A stretch of 64,000 nucleotides of DNA, from positions 1 to 64,000 of the forward strand of contig JAYUED010000184.1 in NCBI GenBank assembly GCA_043739385.1. Reading direction: 5' to 3'. This DNA is from Defluviibacillus sp043739385 (lineage in GTDB: Bacteria; Pseudomonadota; Gammaproteobacteria; Burkholderiales; Burkholderiaceae_C). Positions within the stretch are counted from its first letter, which is position 1, and the number at the start of each line of letters is the position of its first letter. Below are positions 36,227-45,450 of this stretch, in pieces. The translations under genes and the position numbers were made by a program. The notes beneath the pieces were generated by a model, which had not been told where the DNA came from, ran no database searches, and saw only the letters and a program-made list of their open reading frames with translations.

Positions 36227-36535
36227 CTATCCCTTTTGCAGAATGAGGGCTAGCAATCCCATGGAGGCAACGAAGCTGATCCAGATGGACGGCTCAGTCT
36301 CCATGCCAAGGGCCATGCCCAAGCGACTGCTGATACCCACAAAAGCCAAATTCAGATACGCCGCCGCAAGCAATCCGATGAACAAGCGGTCACCGCGTGT
36401 TGTGTCCAAGGGTAAGAAGCCACGCCTGAGCGTGGTGGGCGATTTAATTTCCCACACCGTCATACCCGCCAACATCAGCGCGATACATACGAAAAATACG
36501 GCTACTGGCGTAGTCCAAGCCATCCACTCAAACAT
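36227..36535 (-). CDS. DUF2160 small membrane protein of the glycerol transporter operon
   Basis: A 102-residue protein with three or four hydrophobic helices (near 8-28, 50-68 and 80-100). The sequence from MTVWEIKSPTTLRRGF onward matches the DUF2160 family, which is repeatedly found in glycerol ABC operons. Its role is not known; an accessory membrane subunit is plausible. It lies between the receptor gene and permease genes with short gaps (114 and 33 bp), so it is cotranscribed. Confidence 0.85.
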   Translation of the reverse strand: MFEWMAWTTPVAVFFVCIALMLAGMTVWEIKSPTTLRRGFLPLDTTRGDRLFIGLLAAAYLNLAFVGISSRLGMALGMETEPSIWISFVASMGLLALILQKG

Positions 36536-36568
36536 GAAACACTCCCAGGTCTACAATTTTTAACGTTC

Positions 36569-37381
36569 TCATACACGCCCCATCGCAAAGCCTTTGGCGA
36601 TGTAGTTGCGTACAAACCAAATCACAATCGCACCCGGTACGATGGTCAAAACACCTGCGGCTGCCAGCGTGGCCCAGTCCATGCCCGAGGCCGATACCGT
36701 ACGCGTCATCGTGGCCACAATTGGCTTGGCGTTAACACTGGTAAGCGTGCGCGCCAAGAGCAACTCCACCCAACTGAACATGAAGCAAAAGAAAGCTGCG
36801 ACACCCACACCGGCTTTAATGAGTGGCAGGAATATCTTCACAAAGAATCCAGGGAACGAATAACCGTCGATGTACGCCGTCTCGTCAATTTCTCTCGGAA
36901 TACCGCTCATGAAACCCTCCAAAATCCAAACCGCCAGCGGCACGTTGAAAAGCAAATGGGCCAGCGCTACCGCTAAGTGCGTGTCCATCAGCCCCACCGT
37001 GGTGTAAAGCTGAAAGAACGGCAGTAAGAACACCGCTGGTGGCGTCATCCGGTTGGTCAATAGCCAAAAGAAAACATGCTTATCGCCCAGAAAGCTGTAC
37101 CGCGAAAATGCATAGGCCGCTGGCAAAGCTACTGTGAGTGAAATCACCGTGTTGATGCCTACGTAAATTAGACTGTTGATATAGCCCGAGTACCACGACG
37201 GATCCGTCAAGATCAGCTTGTAGTTGTCCCAGGTGAAATGCTGTGGAAACAACGAAAAACTGGCAACGATTTCGCTGTTCGTTTTGAACGACATGTTCAC
37301 CATCCAGTACACCGGCAGCAAAGCAAATACGATGTAAATGATCAAAAACAGTGAGCGCTTTTGAAATTTAGGCTTATTCAT
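36569..37381 (-). CDS. glpQ: Glycerol ABC transporter permease, inner (second) subunit
   Basis: A 270-residue MalG-type inner-membrane permease with about six helices and the coupling-loop EAA motif (EIDETAYIDGYSFPGFFVKIFLP). The ATG at 37381 overlaps the upstream permease stop (ATGAATAA) and has GAGGGTGG before it; the frame opening at 37411 is rejected. It pairs with the other permease. The symbol follows the GlpSTPQ naming. Confidence 0.88.
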   Translation of the reverse strand: MNKPKFQKRSLFLIIYIVFALLPVYWMVNMSFKTNSEIVASFSLFPQHFTWDNYKLILTDPSWYSGYINSLIYVGINTVISLTVALPAAYAFSRYSFLGDKHVFFWLLTNRMTPPAVFLLPFFQLYTTVGLMDTHLAVALAHLLFNVPLAVWILEGFMSGIPREIDETAYIDGYSFPGFFVKIFLPLIKAGVGVAAFFCFMFSWVELLLARTLTSVNAKPIVATMTRTVSASGMDWATLAAAGVLTIVPGAIVIWFVRNYIAKGFAMGRV

Positions 37382-38267
37382 GGCCACCCTCTTTTTCTTG
37401 GGTGCCGACACGCTGCATCCAGTTATACAAAATAAAACACATCAGCAAGATGATCAGGAAGTAAATCAACGAGAACGCAGCTGCAGGCCCCAAATCAAAC
37501 TGACCCACCGCTTTTTGCGTCAAAAACTGCGATAAGAATGTGGTCGAATCCCCTGGCCCACCACCCGTCAGCACAAATGGCTCGGTATAAATCATGAAGC
37601 TGTCCATGAAGCGCAGCAGTACCGCAATCATCAGCACGCCACGCATTTTTGGCAGTTGCACATACCAAAACACCGCAAACTTGCTGGCCCCATCAATACT
37701 GGCAGCTTGGTAGTAGGCGTCGGGAATCGAGCGCAACCCGGCGTAACCGAGCAGCGCGACCAACGGCGTCCAGTGCCATACATCCATCAGCAGCACAGTT
37801 AACCAAGCGTGTGTAGCGTTGCTGGCGTAGTTGTAGTCAATGCCCATGGCTTGCAGTGCAGCACCCATCAAGCCAATGTCAGCCCGACCAAAAATCTGCC
37901 AAATGGTGCCCACCACGTTCCATGGAATCAGCAGCGAAAGCGAAACTATGACCAGTACAGCAGAAGACTTCCAGCCCTGCGCGGGCATCGACAAGGCAAG
38001 CAATATTCCAAGCGGAATCTCAATAGCCAACACCGACAGCGAAAACGTCAACTGGCGCAGCAAGGCCGCGTGCAGCTCGCTGTCCCGCATGATGGCGGCG
38101 AACCACTCTGTACCTACAAACACTCGGCGCTCGGGTGAAATGATGTCTTGCACTGAGTAGTTCACCACCGTCATCAGGGGCAGAATGGCGGAAAAAGCGA
38201 CGCAAATCAGCACCGGCAATATCAAAAACCAGGCTTTCTGGTTCACCGGCTTGGTGGTCGTGCTCAT
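37374..38267 (-). CDS. glpP: Glycerol ABC transporter permease, first subunit
   Basis: A 297-residue MalF-type permease with six predicted helices; the EAA-like loop is SIPDAYYQAASIDGASKFAV. It starts in the stop region of the ATPase gene (ATGA-type overlap of 4 bp) and ends overlapping the next permease. The cytoplasmic tail is short and charged (GTQEKEGGHE). Confidence 0.88.
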   Translation of the reverse strand: MSTTTKPVNQKAWFLILPVLICVAFSAILPLMTVVNYSVQDIISPERRVFVGTEWFAAIMRDSELHAALLRQLTFSLSVLAIEIPLGILLALSMPAQGWKSSAVLVIVSLSLLIPWNVVGTIWQIFGRADIGLMGAALQAMGIDYNYASNATHAWLTVLLMDVWHWTPLVALLGYAGLRSIPDAYYQAASIDGASKFAVFWYVQLPKMRGVLMIAVLLRFMDSFMIYTEPFVLTGGGPGDSTTFLSQFLTQKAVGQFDLGPAAAFSLIYFLIILLMCFILYNWMQRVGTQEKEGGHE

Positions 38268-39340
38268 GGAAAAATTTCCTCGTTTTTATAAAAGCAGGTG
38301 TGCTCGCCCATGACTTTCAGCCACACGGTGTCCCCGGCAGTCCAGTCGCCTGCGTAAGACGACAAACGCACTTTAAGTGTGTGCGCGCCCAACGTCGCCG
38401 TCAGCATTAAATGGGTGCCAACATCCTGAATCTTGGCGACGGTCATTGGCAGCGCTCCAGGGGCGTGCGCTGAGACGACCTCGACGTACTCGGGGCGAAT
38501 ACCCAGCTTGACATCGCCGCTCGGCAATGGACGATCTGCAGGCAACGCCAACGCTATCCCAGCGGTTTGAAAAGTCTCTTTGTCCACCTGTCCTGATATG
38601 AAATTCATTCCTGGCGAGCCGATGAAGTGGCCCACAAACGTATGACTTGGCCGCTCAAACAAATCAGCAGCGGAACCCACTTGAACAGCCCGCCCCCGCG
38701 TCATCACCACGACCTGATCGGCAAAGGTCAGCGCCTCCACTTGATCATGGGTCACGTAAATCAACGTCAGCTTCAACTCGTGGTGAATTTGCTTGAGTTT
38801 GCGACGCAGTTGCCACTTCAAATGCGGATCAATCACCGTCAGCGGCTCATCAAACAGCACTGCTGACACATCAGGTCGTACCAGTCCGCGCCCAAGTGAT
38901 ATTTTTTGCTTGGCATCGGCCGCCAGACCAGAAGCACGCTGGTTCAGCTGACCACTCATCTCCAGCATTTCAGCAATTTCGCCGACACGCTTGTCGATTT
39001 GAGCTTGCGGAACCTTGCGATTACGCAGCGGAAAAGCCAAATTTTCTGCCACCGTCATGGTGTCGTAAATTACAGGAAACTGGAACACCTGAGCGATATT
39101 GCGCTCCTGAGGTGACGACCGAGTGACATCGCGCCCATCAAAACGCACGGTGCCTTGCGACGGCGCCAGCAGACCCGACATCACGTTCAGCATCGTCGTC
39201 TTGCCGCAACCTGAAGGCCCCAATAGTGCATAGGCACCACCGTCGTCAAACGTCATTTTCAGGGGCAGCAGCGCGTAGTCGCCGTCTTCTTTGGGATCAC
39301 GCTTGTAGGCGTGGGCCAAATCGAGTTCTATGCGGGCCAT
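38264..39340 (-). CDS. glpT: Glycerol ABC transporter ATP-binding protein, divergent signature
   Basis: A 358-residue ABC ATPase. Walker A is GPSGCGKT (41-48) and Walker B AVLFDE (160-165), and a C-terminal TOBE-like domain follows (about 280-355). The ABC signature LSGGQ is missing: the equivalent stretch reads SGLAADAKQKISLG (137-150), and the D-loop is TVID rather than SALD. The partner ATPase has a normal signature, so the dimer should have one weak and one competent site. The name is glycerol GlpT, not the glycerol-3-phosphate antiporter of the same symbol. Confidence 0.87.
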   Translation of the reverse strand: MARIELDLAHAYKRDPKEDGDYALLPLKMTFDDGGAYALLGPSGCGKTTMLNVMSGLLAPSQGTVRFDGRDVTRSSPQERNIAQVFQFPVIYDTMTVAENLAFPLRNRKVPQAQIDKRVGEIAEMLEMSGQLNQRASGLAADAKQKISLGRGLVRPDVSAVLFDEPLTVIDPHLKWQLRRKLKQIHHELKLTLIYVTHDQVEALTFADQVVVMTRGRAVQVGSAADLFERPSHTFVGHFIGSPGMNFISGQVDKETFQTAGIALALPADRPLPSGDVKLGIRPEYVEVVSAHAPGALPMTVAKIQDVGTHLMLTATLGAHTLKVRLSSYAGDWTAGDTVWLKVMGEHTCFYKNEEIFP

Positions 39341-39341
39341 A

Positions 39342-40436
39342 TCAGCGTCCTGCCTTGTTGGAGCGTGTCAGCACGGGGGCTATGAGCAGCATTCCCAAAG
39401 CATCGAACACATAAACCTGTGTCGGGTGAACGTACAACGTAACTTGCTCACCCAAATCGAAATAGTGAACCCCTGTCACCTGCGCTACCAATTCGCCCAC
39501 GGCGGTTTCGACATGCAAAAAGGTGTTGGAGCCCGAGATTTCGGCTAACTCTACATTTCCGGCCAGGGCTACGTCGCCCTCGCCAGCGTGCACCTTTAAT
39601 GCGCTGGCACGGATACCCACTGTGAATTTGTGCGACAGGGTGTGTGGCCGATCAGCTTCGGCCAAGGCCAGCAACGGCCCGCCTACCAACTGAAAACCGC
39701 TGTGGTCAGCCGTAGCCGCCAACAAGTTCATCGGTGGATCGCTGAACGCACGGGCTACGCGAAGTGATTTGGGCTTATGAAACACCTCAGCAGTGGGGCC
39801 GTATTGCAGCAATTCGCCCGCGTCCATCACGGCGGTATAGCCACCGAGCAGCAGAGCTTCGCCAGGCTCAGTGGTGGCGTACACCACCGTGGAGTTGCCC
39901 GCGGCGAACAGCGTACTTAGCTCATCGCGCAATTCCTCACGCAGCTTGTAATCCAAGTTCACCAGGGGCTCGTCCAGCAACATCAGCGGTGCGCCTTTGG
40001 CCAACGCACGGGCCAAAGCAACACGCTGCTGCTGGCCACCCGACAGCTCGGCAGGTAAGCGGTCAAGGAACATCTCAATGTGCAGCTTCTCAGCCAATTC
40101 TTTTACCCGCTCCTCAATACCGGATTCACCCCGCAGCTTGAGCGGTGACGCGATGTTGTCGCGCACCTTGAGCGAAGGGTAATTGATGAACTGCTGGTAG
40201 ACCATGGCCACATTGCGTTCGCGCACTGGCACGCCCACGACATTCACGCCGTCCACTATCACGCGCCCACTGGTGGGCACATCCAACCCCGCCATGATGC
40301 GCATCAGGCTGGTTTTACCCGCTTGGGTTGCACCCAACAACACAGTGACTGCATCGGGTTGTAAACGCAAGTCCAAGGGATAAAGGTGCGGTGCGGCACC
40401 TACCGATTTACTGATCTGTTCAAGACTGAGTTGCAT
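39342..40436 (-). CDS. glpS: Glycerol ABC transporter ATP-binding protein
   Basis: A 364-residue ABC ATPase, partner of the next gene. Walker A is GATQAGKT (35-42), the signature LSGGQ (131-135) is intact, and Walker B is LMLLDE (151-156). A C-terminal regulatory/TOBE-like domain starts around 240. The frame opens at a GTG (40448); ATG 40436 gives the expected start, though no strong ribosome site is visible for either. First gene of the leftward operon, divergent from glpR. Confidence 0.88.
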   Translation of the reverse strand: MQLSLEQISKSVGAAPHLYPLDLRLQPDAVTVLLGATQAGKTSLMRIMAGLDVPTSGRVIVDGVNVVGVPVRERNVAMVYQQFINYPSLKVRDNIASPLKLRGESGIEERVKELAEKLHIEMFLDRLPAELSGGQQQRVALARALAKGAPLMLLDEPLVNLDYKLREELRDELSTLFAAGNSTVVYATTEPGEALLLGGYTAVMDAGELLQYGPTAEVFHKPKSLRVARAFSDPPMNLLAATADHSGFQLVGGPLLALAEADRPHTLSHKFTVGIRASALKVHAGEGDVALAGNVELAEISGSNTFLHVETAVGELVAQVTGVHYFDLGEQVTLYVHPTQVYVFDALGMLLIAPVLTRSNKAGR

Positions 40437-40489
40437 TGCTGAGATCACTTAGGCGCATAGCGCAAACAAATTAGAGGTAATCACTTCGA

Positions 40490-40524
40490 TTCCTTTCGCT
40501 GCGAATTGTGTTTCCTTTTCGTTC
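40490..40524. promoter_or_regulatory. Candidate GlpR operator repeats
   Basis: In the 148-bp gap between glpS and glpR two similar blocks occur: TTCCTTTCGCT (40490-40500) and TTTCCTTTTCGTT (40511-40523), about 21 bp apart. The TTTCGCT/TTTTCGTT core resembles the TTCGNN half-sites known for DeoR-type GlpR operators. Their position between divergent genes suits a repressor acting on both. No mapped promoter; similarity judged by eye. Confidence 0.5.
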
Positions 40525-40584
40525 TATTTGATTAGGTACTTACCCCATAGAGGGTTCGTTGTGCATTGTTTTGAGTTCAAATTG

Positions 40585-41355
40585 ATGCCCATGACACCTA
40601 ATCCCCGCCAAAATCGCCTGCTAGAAGAGGTACGTACCCACGGCTCAGCGTCCATCGAAGCACTGGCTGCACAGCTGGAAGTAACGCTACAAACCGTACG
40701 CCGTGACGTGCAACGGCTGTCTGAAGCTGGTTTGGTGGCCCGCTTCCACGGTGGCGTGCGCTTGGCCCAGTCCACCACCGAAAACATCGCTTACCGCCAG
40801 CGGCAGGCCCTGAATGCAGAAGGCAAAGCGCGCATTGCCCGCGCCATTGCCAAGCGTGTGCCTAACGGCTGTTCACTGCTGCTCAACATTGGCACCACCA
40901 TCGAAGCAGTTGCCCGCGAACTGCTACACCACACTGGCTTGCGGGTCATCACCAACAACCTGAACGTCGCCGCCATCCTGAGCGACAACACGCAATGCGA
41001 AGTGATTGTTGCCGGTGGCGTGGTGCGTTCATTCGACCGCGGCATTGTGGGTGAAATAACCATCGAGTTCATCCGCCAGTTCAAAGTGGACATTGGCCTG
41101 ATTGGTATCAGCGGTATCGAACCCGACGGCACACTTCGTGATTTCGACTACCGTGAAGTACAGGTTGCCCGCGCCATCATGGCGCACTCGCGCGAAATTT
41201 GGGTTGCTGCTGACCACAGTAAATTCAATCGCCCTGCCATCGTTCAGTTGGCCCCACTCAAAGACATCGATATGCTGTTCACCGACCGCGCCTTGATAGA
41301 TGGCTTTCCGGGCCTGATGACGGAAGCGGGCGTAGAGTGCGTGGTTGCCAATTAA
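40585..41355 (+). CDS. glpR: DeoR family repressor of glycerol genes
   Basis: A DeoR-family regulator of about 256 residues. The N-terminal helix-turn-helix (NRLLEEVRTHGSASIEALAA, then TLQTVRRDVQRLSEAGLV) is followed by the sugar-phosphate-binding DeoR C domain (NIGTTIEAVARELL; AGGVVRSFDRGIVG). The frame opens at 40528, but ATG 40585 (or 40591) gives the usual N-terminus; the ribosome site is unclear. Glycerol-3-phosphate is the expected inducer because the gene is flanked by glpK and the glycerol importer. Confidence 0.9.
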   Translation: MPMTPNPRQNRLLEEVRTHGSASIEALAAQLEVTLQTVRRDVQRLSEAGLVARFHGGVRLAQSTTENIAYRQRQALNAEGKARIARAIAKRVPNGCSLLLNIGTTIEAVARELLHHTGLRVITNNLNVAAILSDNTQCEVIVAGGVVRSFDRGIVGEITIEFIRQFKVDIGLIGISGIEPDGTLRDFDYREVQVARAIMAHSREIWVAADHSKFNRPAIVQLAPLKDIDMLFTDRALIDGFPGLMTEAGVECVVAN

Positions 41356-41446
41356 GTGCCGAATTAAGCGTCGATTTCAGCGCCGATGAAATCTCAATTT
41401 AATGGCTGTAGTTCCTCTTTAAAAAATCACATTTCAAAGCTTGCCC

Positions 41447-42940
41447 ATGACCTACCTGCTCGCCCTAGACCAAGGCACCTCCAGCTCCCGCAGCATCGTC
41501 TTTGCGCAAGACGGCAGCATCGTCACCATGGCGCAGCGCGAATTCCGGCAAATTTACCCGCAGCCTGGCTGGGTCGAGCACGATCCGCAAGAGATATGGA
41601 CCACCCAGCTCGCCACTGCCCGACAAGCCTTGGAGCAGGCCAACCTGCGTGCCCAAGATATCACCGCCATCGGCATCACCAACCAACGTGAGACCACGGT
41701 GGTGTGGCACCGCACCACAGGCCAGCCCATCCATAACGCCATCGTCTGGCAAGACCGCCGGGCAGAGCCCACTTGCGTTGCCATGCGAGAGCGGGGTTTG
41801 TCTGACGTGGTGCAGCAAAAAACAGGCTTACGGATTGACGCCTACTTCTCAGGCACCAAACTCAAATGGATTTTGGACAATGTGCCCGGCGCACGCGACC
41901 AAGCTGAGCGTGGGGAGCTGGCTTTTGGCACTGTCGATACTTGGCTGATGTGGCAGTTGACCCAGGGCCGAGTCCACGCCACCGATGTCAGCAACGCCGC
42001 CCGTACCATGCTGTTCAACGTCCACACCAACGCGTGGGATTCCGATCTATTGCGCGAACTGAACATCCCCCCGCAGCTGATGCCGCGTGTACTGCCCTCC
42101 AGCGCCCACTACGGCGAGACCACGCCTGATCTGCTGGGTGCAGCCATCCCTATCGGCGGCGTGGCGGGCGACCAACAAAGCGCCTTGTTTGGCCAAGCCT
42201 GCTTCAAGGCCGGGCAAGCTAAAAACACCTACGGTACGGGCTGCTTCATGCTGATGCACACCGGAACCACCTTCCCTACCAGCCACAACGGCCTGATCAC
42301 TACCAGCGCAGCACAAGCCAACAGCACGCCAGAATATGCACTTGAAGGCAGCGTCTTCATTGGTGGCGCCGTGGTGCAGTGGCTACGTGACGGGCTGCAC
42401 GCCATTCAGGGCAGCAGCGAGGTACAGGCTCTTGCGCAGACCGTACCTGATGCGGGTGGTGTGATGTTTGTACCCGCCTTCACCGGCTTGGGGGCGCCTT
42501 ACTGGCAGCCCGAGGCACGCGGGGCTATTTTGGGCATAACTCGGGGTACAGCCCTTGCGCATATTGCACGAGCAGCTATAGAAAGCATAGCATTTCAAAG
42601 TGCAGCCTTGCTCACAGCAATGAGCCGTGACGCGGTAGATAACGGCGGTGTCCCCGTCACCGAACTGCGGGTGGACGGCGGAGCTTGTGTCAACGATTTG
42701 CTGATGCAATTCCAGGCTGACTTGCTGGGCATTCCCGTGGTGCGCCCCGCCGTTATCGAAACTACAGCCCTCGGTGCTGCCTACCTGGCAGGCCTTAGCA
42801 ACGGGGTCTATACCAACCTGGACGAATTGGCCAGCCAATGGCGGGCTGAGCGCACCTTCTACCCCACGCTGGCCCGCGACCGTGCACAAGAATTGATGGC
42901 CCAATGGGCGCACGCTGTGCGGCAATGCGTGGCGGTTTAA
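41447..42940 (+). CDS. glpK: Glycerol kinase
   Basis: A 497-residue FGGY-family kinase that phosphorylates glycerol with ATP. It begins MTYLLALDQGTSSSRSIVF, with the phosphate-1 motif DQGTSSSR, then WQDRRAEPTC and the later FVPAFTGLGAPYWQPEARG. ATG 41447 is used; a TTG six bases earlier is less likely. It follows glpR by 91 bp on the same strand. Confidence 0.96.
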   Translation: MTYLLALDQGTSSSRSIVFAQDGSIVTMAQREFRQIYPQPGWVEHDPQEIWTTQLATARQALEQANLRAQDITAIGITNQRETTVVWHRTTGQPIHNAIVWQDRRAEPTCVAMRERGLSDVVQQKTGLRIDAYFSGTKLKWILDNVPGARDQAERGELAFGTVDTWLMWQLTQGRVHATDVSNAARTMLFNVHTNAWDSDLLRELNIPPQLMPRVLPSSAHYGETTPDLLGAAIPIGGVAGDQQSALFGQACFKAGQAKNTYGTGCFMLMHTGTTFPTSHNGLITTSAAQANSTPEYALEGSVFIGGAVVQWLRDGLHAIQGSSEVQALAQTVPDAGGVMFVPAFTGLGAPYWQPEARGAILGITRGTALAHIARAAIESIAFQSAALLTAMSRDAVDNGGVPVTELRVDGGACVNDLLMQFQADLLGIPVVRPAVIETTALGAAYLAGLSNGVYTNLDELASQWRAERTFYPTLARDRAQELMAQWAHAVRQCVAV

Positions 42941-42973
42941 TGCGTGGCGGTTAAGCCCGCTAGACTGTAGCGA

Positions 42974-44200
42974 ATGATGAATGACGTTTCATTTCCAACC
43001 TCGCGCCGATCAGCCCTGCTAAAGGGCGCCACACTGCTAGGCCTGCCCGGGCTACACGCCTGCACCAATGCGGTGTGGTCTGTGCCTGTAACCGTATCAC
43101 CACCGCTGCCAGCACCCGCTTTGCGTCTGCTCGGTGAAACCACTCTGCCCTACGGTTTTCAATTCAAAGGCAGCACTGTCGGCGGCCTGTCGGCACTGGC
43201 CTACGATGCCGTGGACGACCTGTGGTACGCACTGAGCGATGACCGATCCGATCACAACCCCACGCGCTTCTACACCCTGCGCATGCGCATCACGGCGCAA
43301 GGCTTGTCGCGCCCAGAACTGCAAGACGTGGTGTTCCTTACCCAGGCAGATGGCAGCCTCTACCCCAACCGCAAGCAACGCAACGCCACTAACCCCACAG
43401 TGCCTAATCCTGAAGGTCTGTGCTTTCGACCCCAGACCCGCACCCTGCTGTGGAGCAGCGAAGGCGACCGGAAACTGGGCTTGAGCCCCTTTGTCCGCGA
43501 AATGGCGCTGGACGGCAAACACCTGCGCGAGCTGGATACCCCCGCGCACCTGAAAATTCTCGACGCTACAAACCCGGCTGAATCTACCGGCCCTCGCGAC
43601 AACTTGGGCCTGGAAGGCTTAGCCCTTAGCCCCGATGGCAACACCGTATGGGCCGCGATGGAATCCCCTTTGCTGCAAGACGGCCCTATTGCCACCGTCA
43701 GCGCCCCTGGCGGGCCCTGCCGCTTCACGGGCATAGACCTGCGCACTGGTAAACCCATTCGCCAAATCGCTTACCAACCCGACGCCATCCCCCTGCGCCC
43801 TTTTCCACCAGGCAGCTTCTCCGACAATGGTGTCAGCGAAATTCTGATGCAAAGCGCCGACCACATGCTGGTCTTGGAACGCTGCTACAGCTTTGGCATG
43901 GGCAATTCACTGCGTATTTACCGTATTAATGTGAATGAGGGCAGCGACACGCTGAACCAGCCAGCGTTAACAACCAGCAACTGCACCCCGGCACCCAAAA
44001 CTCTGGTGGTCAACTTCAACCAAACCGGTTTGCAACGCACCGATAACACCGAGGGCATGGCCTGGGGGCCGCTGCTGCCCGGGCACAATGGCAACCCTGC
44101 CCGGCGCAACCTGGTGTGCGTCAGCGATGACAACTTCAACCCCTTGCAAATCACCCAGTTCGTCGCCTTCGAGGTGACGGACAAGCTCAACCTTTTATGA
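42974..44200 (+). CDS. Esterase-like activity of phytase family protein (exported)
   Basis: A 408-residue protein of the phytase-like esterase family (beta-propeller). An export signal with twin arginine and lipobox-like features is present: SRRSALLKGATLLGLPGLHAC. The core repeats include GGLSALAYDAVDDLWYALSD, DNLGLEGLALSPDGNTVWAA and NTEGMAWGP. Enzymatic activity in the family is poorly defined. It overlaps proC by four bases, which couples the two although no functional link is evident. Confidence 0.82.
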   Translation: MMNDVSFPTSRRSALLKGATLLGLPGLHACTNAVWSVPVTVSPPLPAPALRLLGETTLPYGFQFKGSTVGGLSALAYDAVDDLWYALSDDRSDHNPTRFYTLRMRITAQGLSRPELQDVVFLTQADGSLYPNRKQRNATNPTVPNPEGLCFRPQTRTLLWSSEGDRKLGLSPFVREMALDGKHLRELDTPAHLKILDATNPAESTGPRDNLGLEGLALSPDGNTVWAAMESPLLQDGPIATVSAPGGPCRFTGIDLRTGKPIRQIAYQPDAIPLRPFPPGSFSDNGVSEILMQSADHMLVLERCYSFGMGNSLRIYRINVNEGSDTLNQPALTTSNCTPAPKTLVVNFNQTGLQRTDNTEGMAWGPLLPGHNGNPARRNLVCVSDDNFNPLQITQFVAFEVTDKLNLL

Positions 44201-45012
44201 AAACAGACATTGCCTTCATAGGCGGCGGCAACATGGCCAGCGCCATCATTGGCGGGCTGATTCGCCAAGGCCTGCCCGCCAGCAACATCACCGTGGTCGA
44301 GCCCTTCGAGGAAACTCGGATCAAGCTGGAAACGAGCTTCAAAGTGACCGCACACGAGCACCCCGGCCCCGCCTTGAACAATGCCGGTTTGGTTGTCTGG
44401 GCTGTAAAGCCCCAAACCTTCAAAGAGGCGGCACTGCAAAGTCGCCTCCATACCCAAGAAGCGGTACACCTGAGTGTGGCTGCAGGCATCCGCAGCGACA
44501 GTATTGCGCATTGGCTGGGAAGTGAGCGCATCGTGCGCGCCATGCCAAACACCCCTGCGCTAATCGGCAAAGGCATCTCAGCGCTGTTCGCCCGCCCCGG
44601 CGTTACCGTGCTTGAGCGCCAGCGTGTAGAACAGGTCATCGCCACCACCGGCGAACTGCTATGGGTGGAATCCGAAGTACAGCTTGACGCCGTCACCGCC
44701 CTTTCCGGTTCAGGCCCAGCCTACGTTTTTTACTTTATAGAAGCCATGACCCAGGCTGGTGCCGACATGGGTCTGCCCCGCGAGCAGGCCTACAAACTGG
44801 CTTTGAGTACCTTTCTAGGTGCAACAGAACTGGCCTGCAGCTCAGAAGAACCGCCCGAAATCTTGCGTCAACGCGTTACATCAAAGGGCGGCACCACCTA
44901 CGCAGCGATCACGTCAATGGAGCAAGACGATATCAAAAACCGCTTCATGCGTGCCCTGCACGCTGCCCGCCACCGTGCACACGAACTGGGGGATGAGTTC
45001 GGCGCAGGCTAA
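44197..45012 (+). CDS. proC: Pyrroline-5-carboxylate reductase
   Basis: A 271-residue last enzyme of proline synthesis, reducing pyrroline-5-carboxylate with NAD(P)H. The Rossmann start IAFIGGGNMASAIIGGLI and the C-terminal signature ALSGSGPAYVFYFIEAM are intact. It overlaps the upstream esterase stop (ATGA). Confidence 0.96.
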   Translation: MKTDIAFIGGGNMASAIIGGLIRQGLPASNITVVEPFEETRIKLETSFKVTAHEHPGPALNNAGLVVWAVKPQTFKEAALQSRLHTQEAVHLSVAAGIRSDSIAHWLGSERIVRAMPNTPALIGKGISALFARPGVTVLERQRVEQVIATTGELLWVESEVQLDAVTALSGSGPAYVFYFIEAMTQAGADMGLPREQAYKLALSTFLGATELACSSEEPPEILRQRVTSKGGTTYAAITSMEQDDIKNRFMRALHAARHRAHELGDEFGAG

Positions 45013-45172
45013 CTCGCCCAAGAATACGCAAAATGCCAACACTGTTTTGTAAAAAAGGGTATTCCCTTGCCTCACAAAACACCCGTAAGCGCAATTTTCA
45101 CAACGCTTTGCCGTACACTGATTAGCGCGTCGTCAAAACACGTTAACCCCCTAATTTACTGAGATGTTTGCT

Positions 45173-45352
45173 ATGAAAAAATTGTTGTCCGCCCTTATCA
45201 GCGCCGCTTTCCTGATCGTGCCAATGGCCGTTATCTCTACCCCCGCATCGGCACAGACCGCAGCGCCAGCAGCCGCTGCTGAAGCTGCGCCTATGAAGGC
45301 CAAGAAAGCCAAGAAGCACCACAAAATGAAGAAAGCTGCTAAGGCCATGTAA
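45173..45352 (+). CDS. Tiny exported Ala/Lys-rich protein
   Basis: A 59-residue secreted protein (62 from an in-frame ATG at 45164). A Sec signal (MKKLLSALISAAFLIVPMAV) ends at ASA; the mature part of about 32 residues is alanine-rich, then a basic tail AKKAKKHHKMKKAAKAM. I know of similar short basic exported proteins in Burkholderiales without defined function. It stands alone with its own strong terminator, so it is likely an abundant monocistronic transcript. Nucleic-acid, polyanion or metal (HH) binding is speculation. Confidence 0.7.
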   Translation: MKKLLSALISAAFLIVPMAVISTPASAQTAAPAAAAEAAPMKAKKAKKHHKMKKAAKAM

Positions 45353-45382
45353 GCCAAGCGCTACTAAAGGCTTTTAAAGCTT

Positions 45383-45414
45383 AAAAGGCCACCTGTTCAC
45401 AGGTGGCCTTTTTT
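45383..45414. terminator. Strong rho-independent terminator
   Basis: AAAAGGCCACCTG, loop TTCA, CAGGTGGCC, then six T: a perfect 9-bp GC-rich stem with A and T tracts on either side. It ends the small exported-protein gene on the + strand and, with the A tract, may stop leftward transcripts of the DUF3422 gene. Confidence 0.95.
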
Positions 45415-45450
45415 ACGTCTGGGGGGTATTTAGAGAATCAAGGAAGAACA

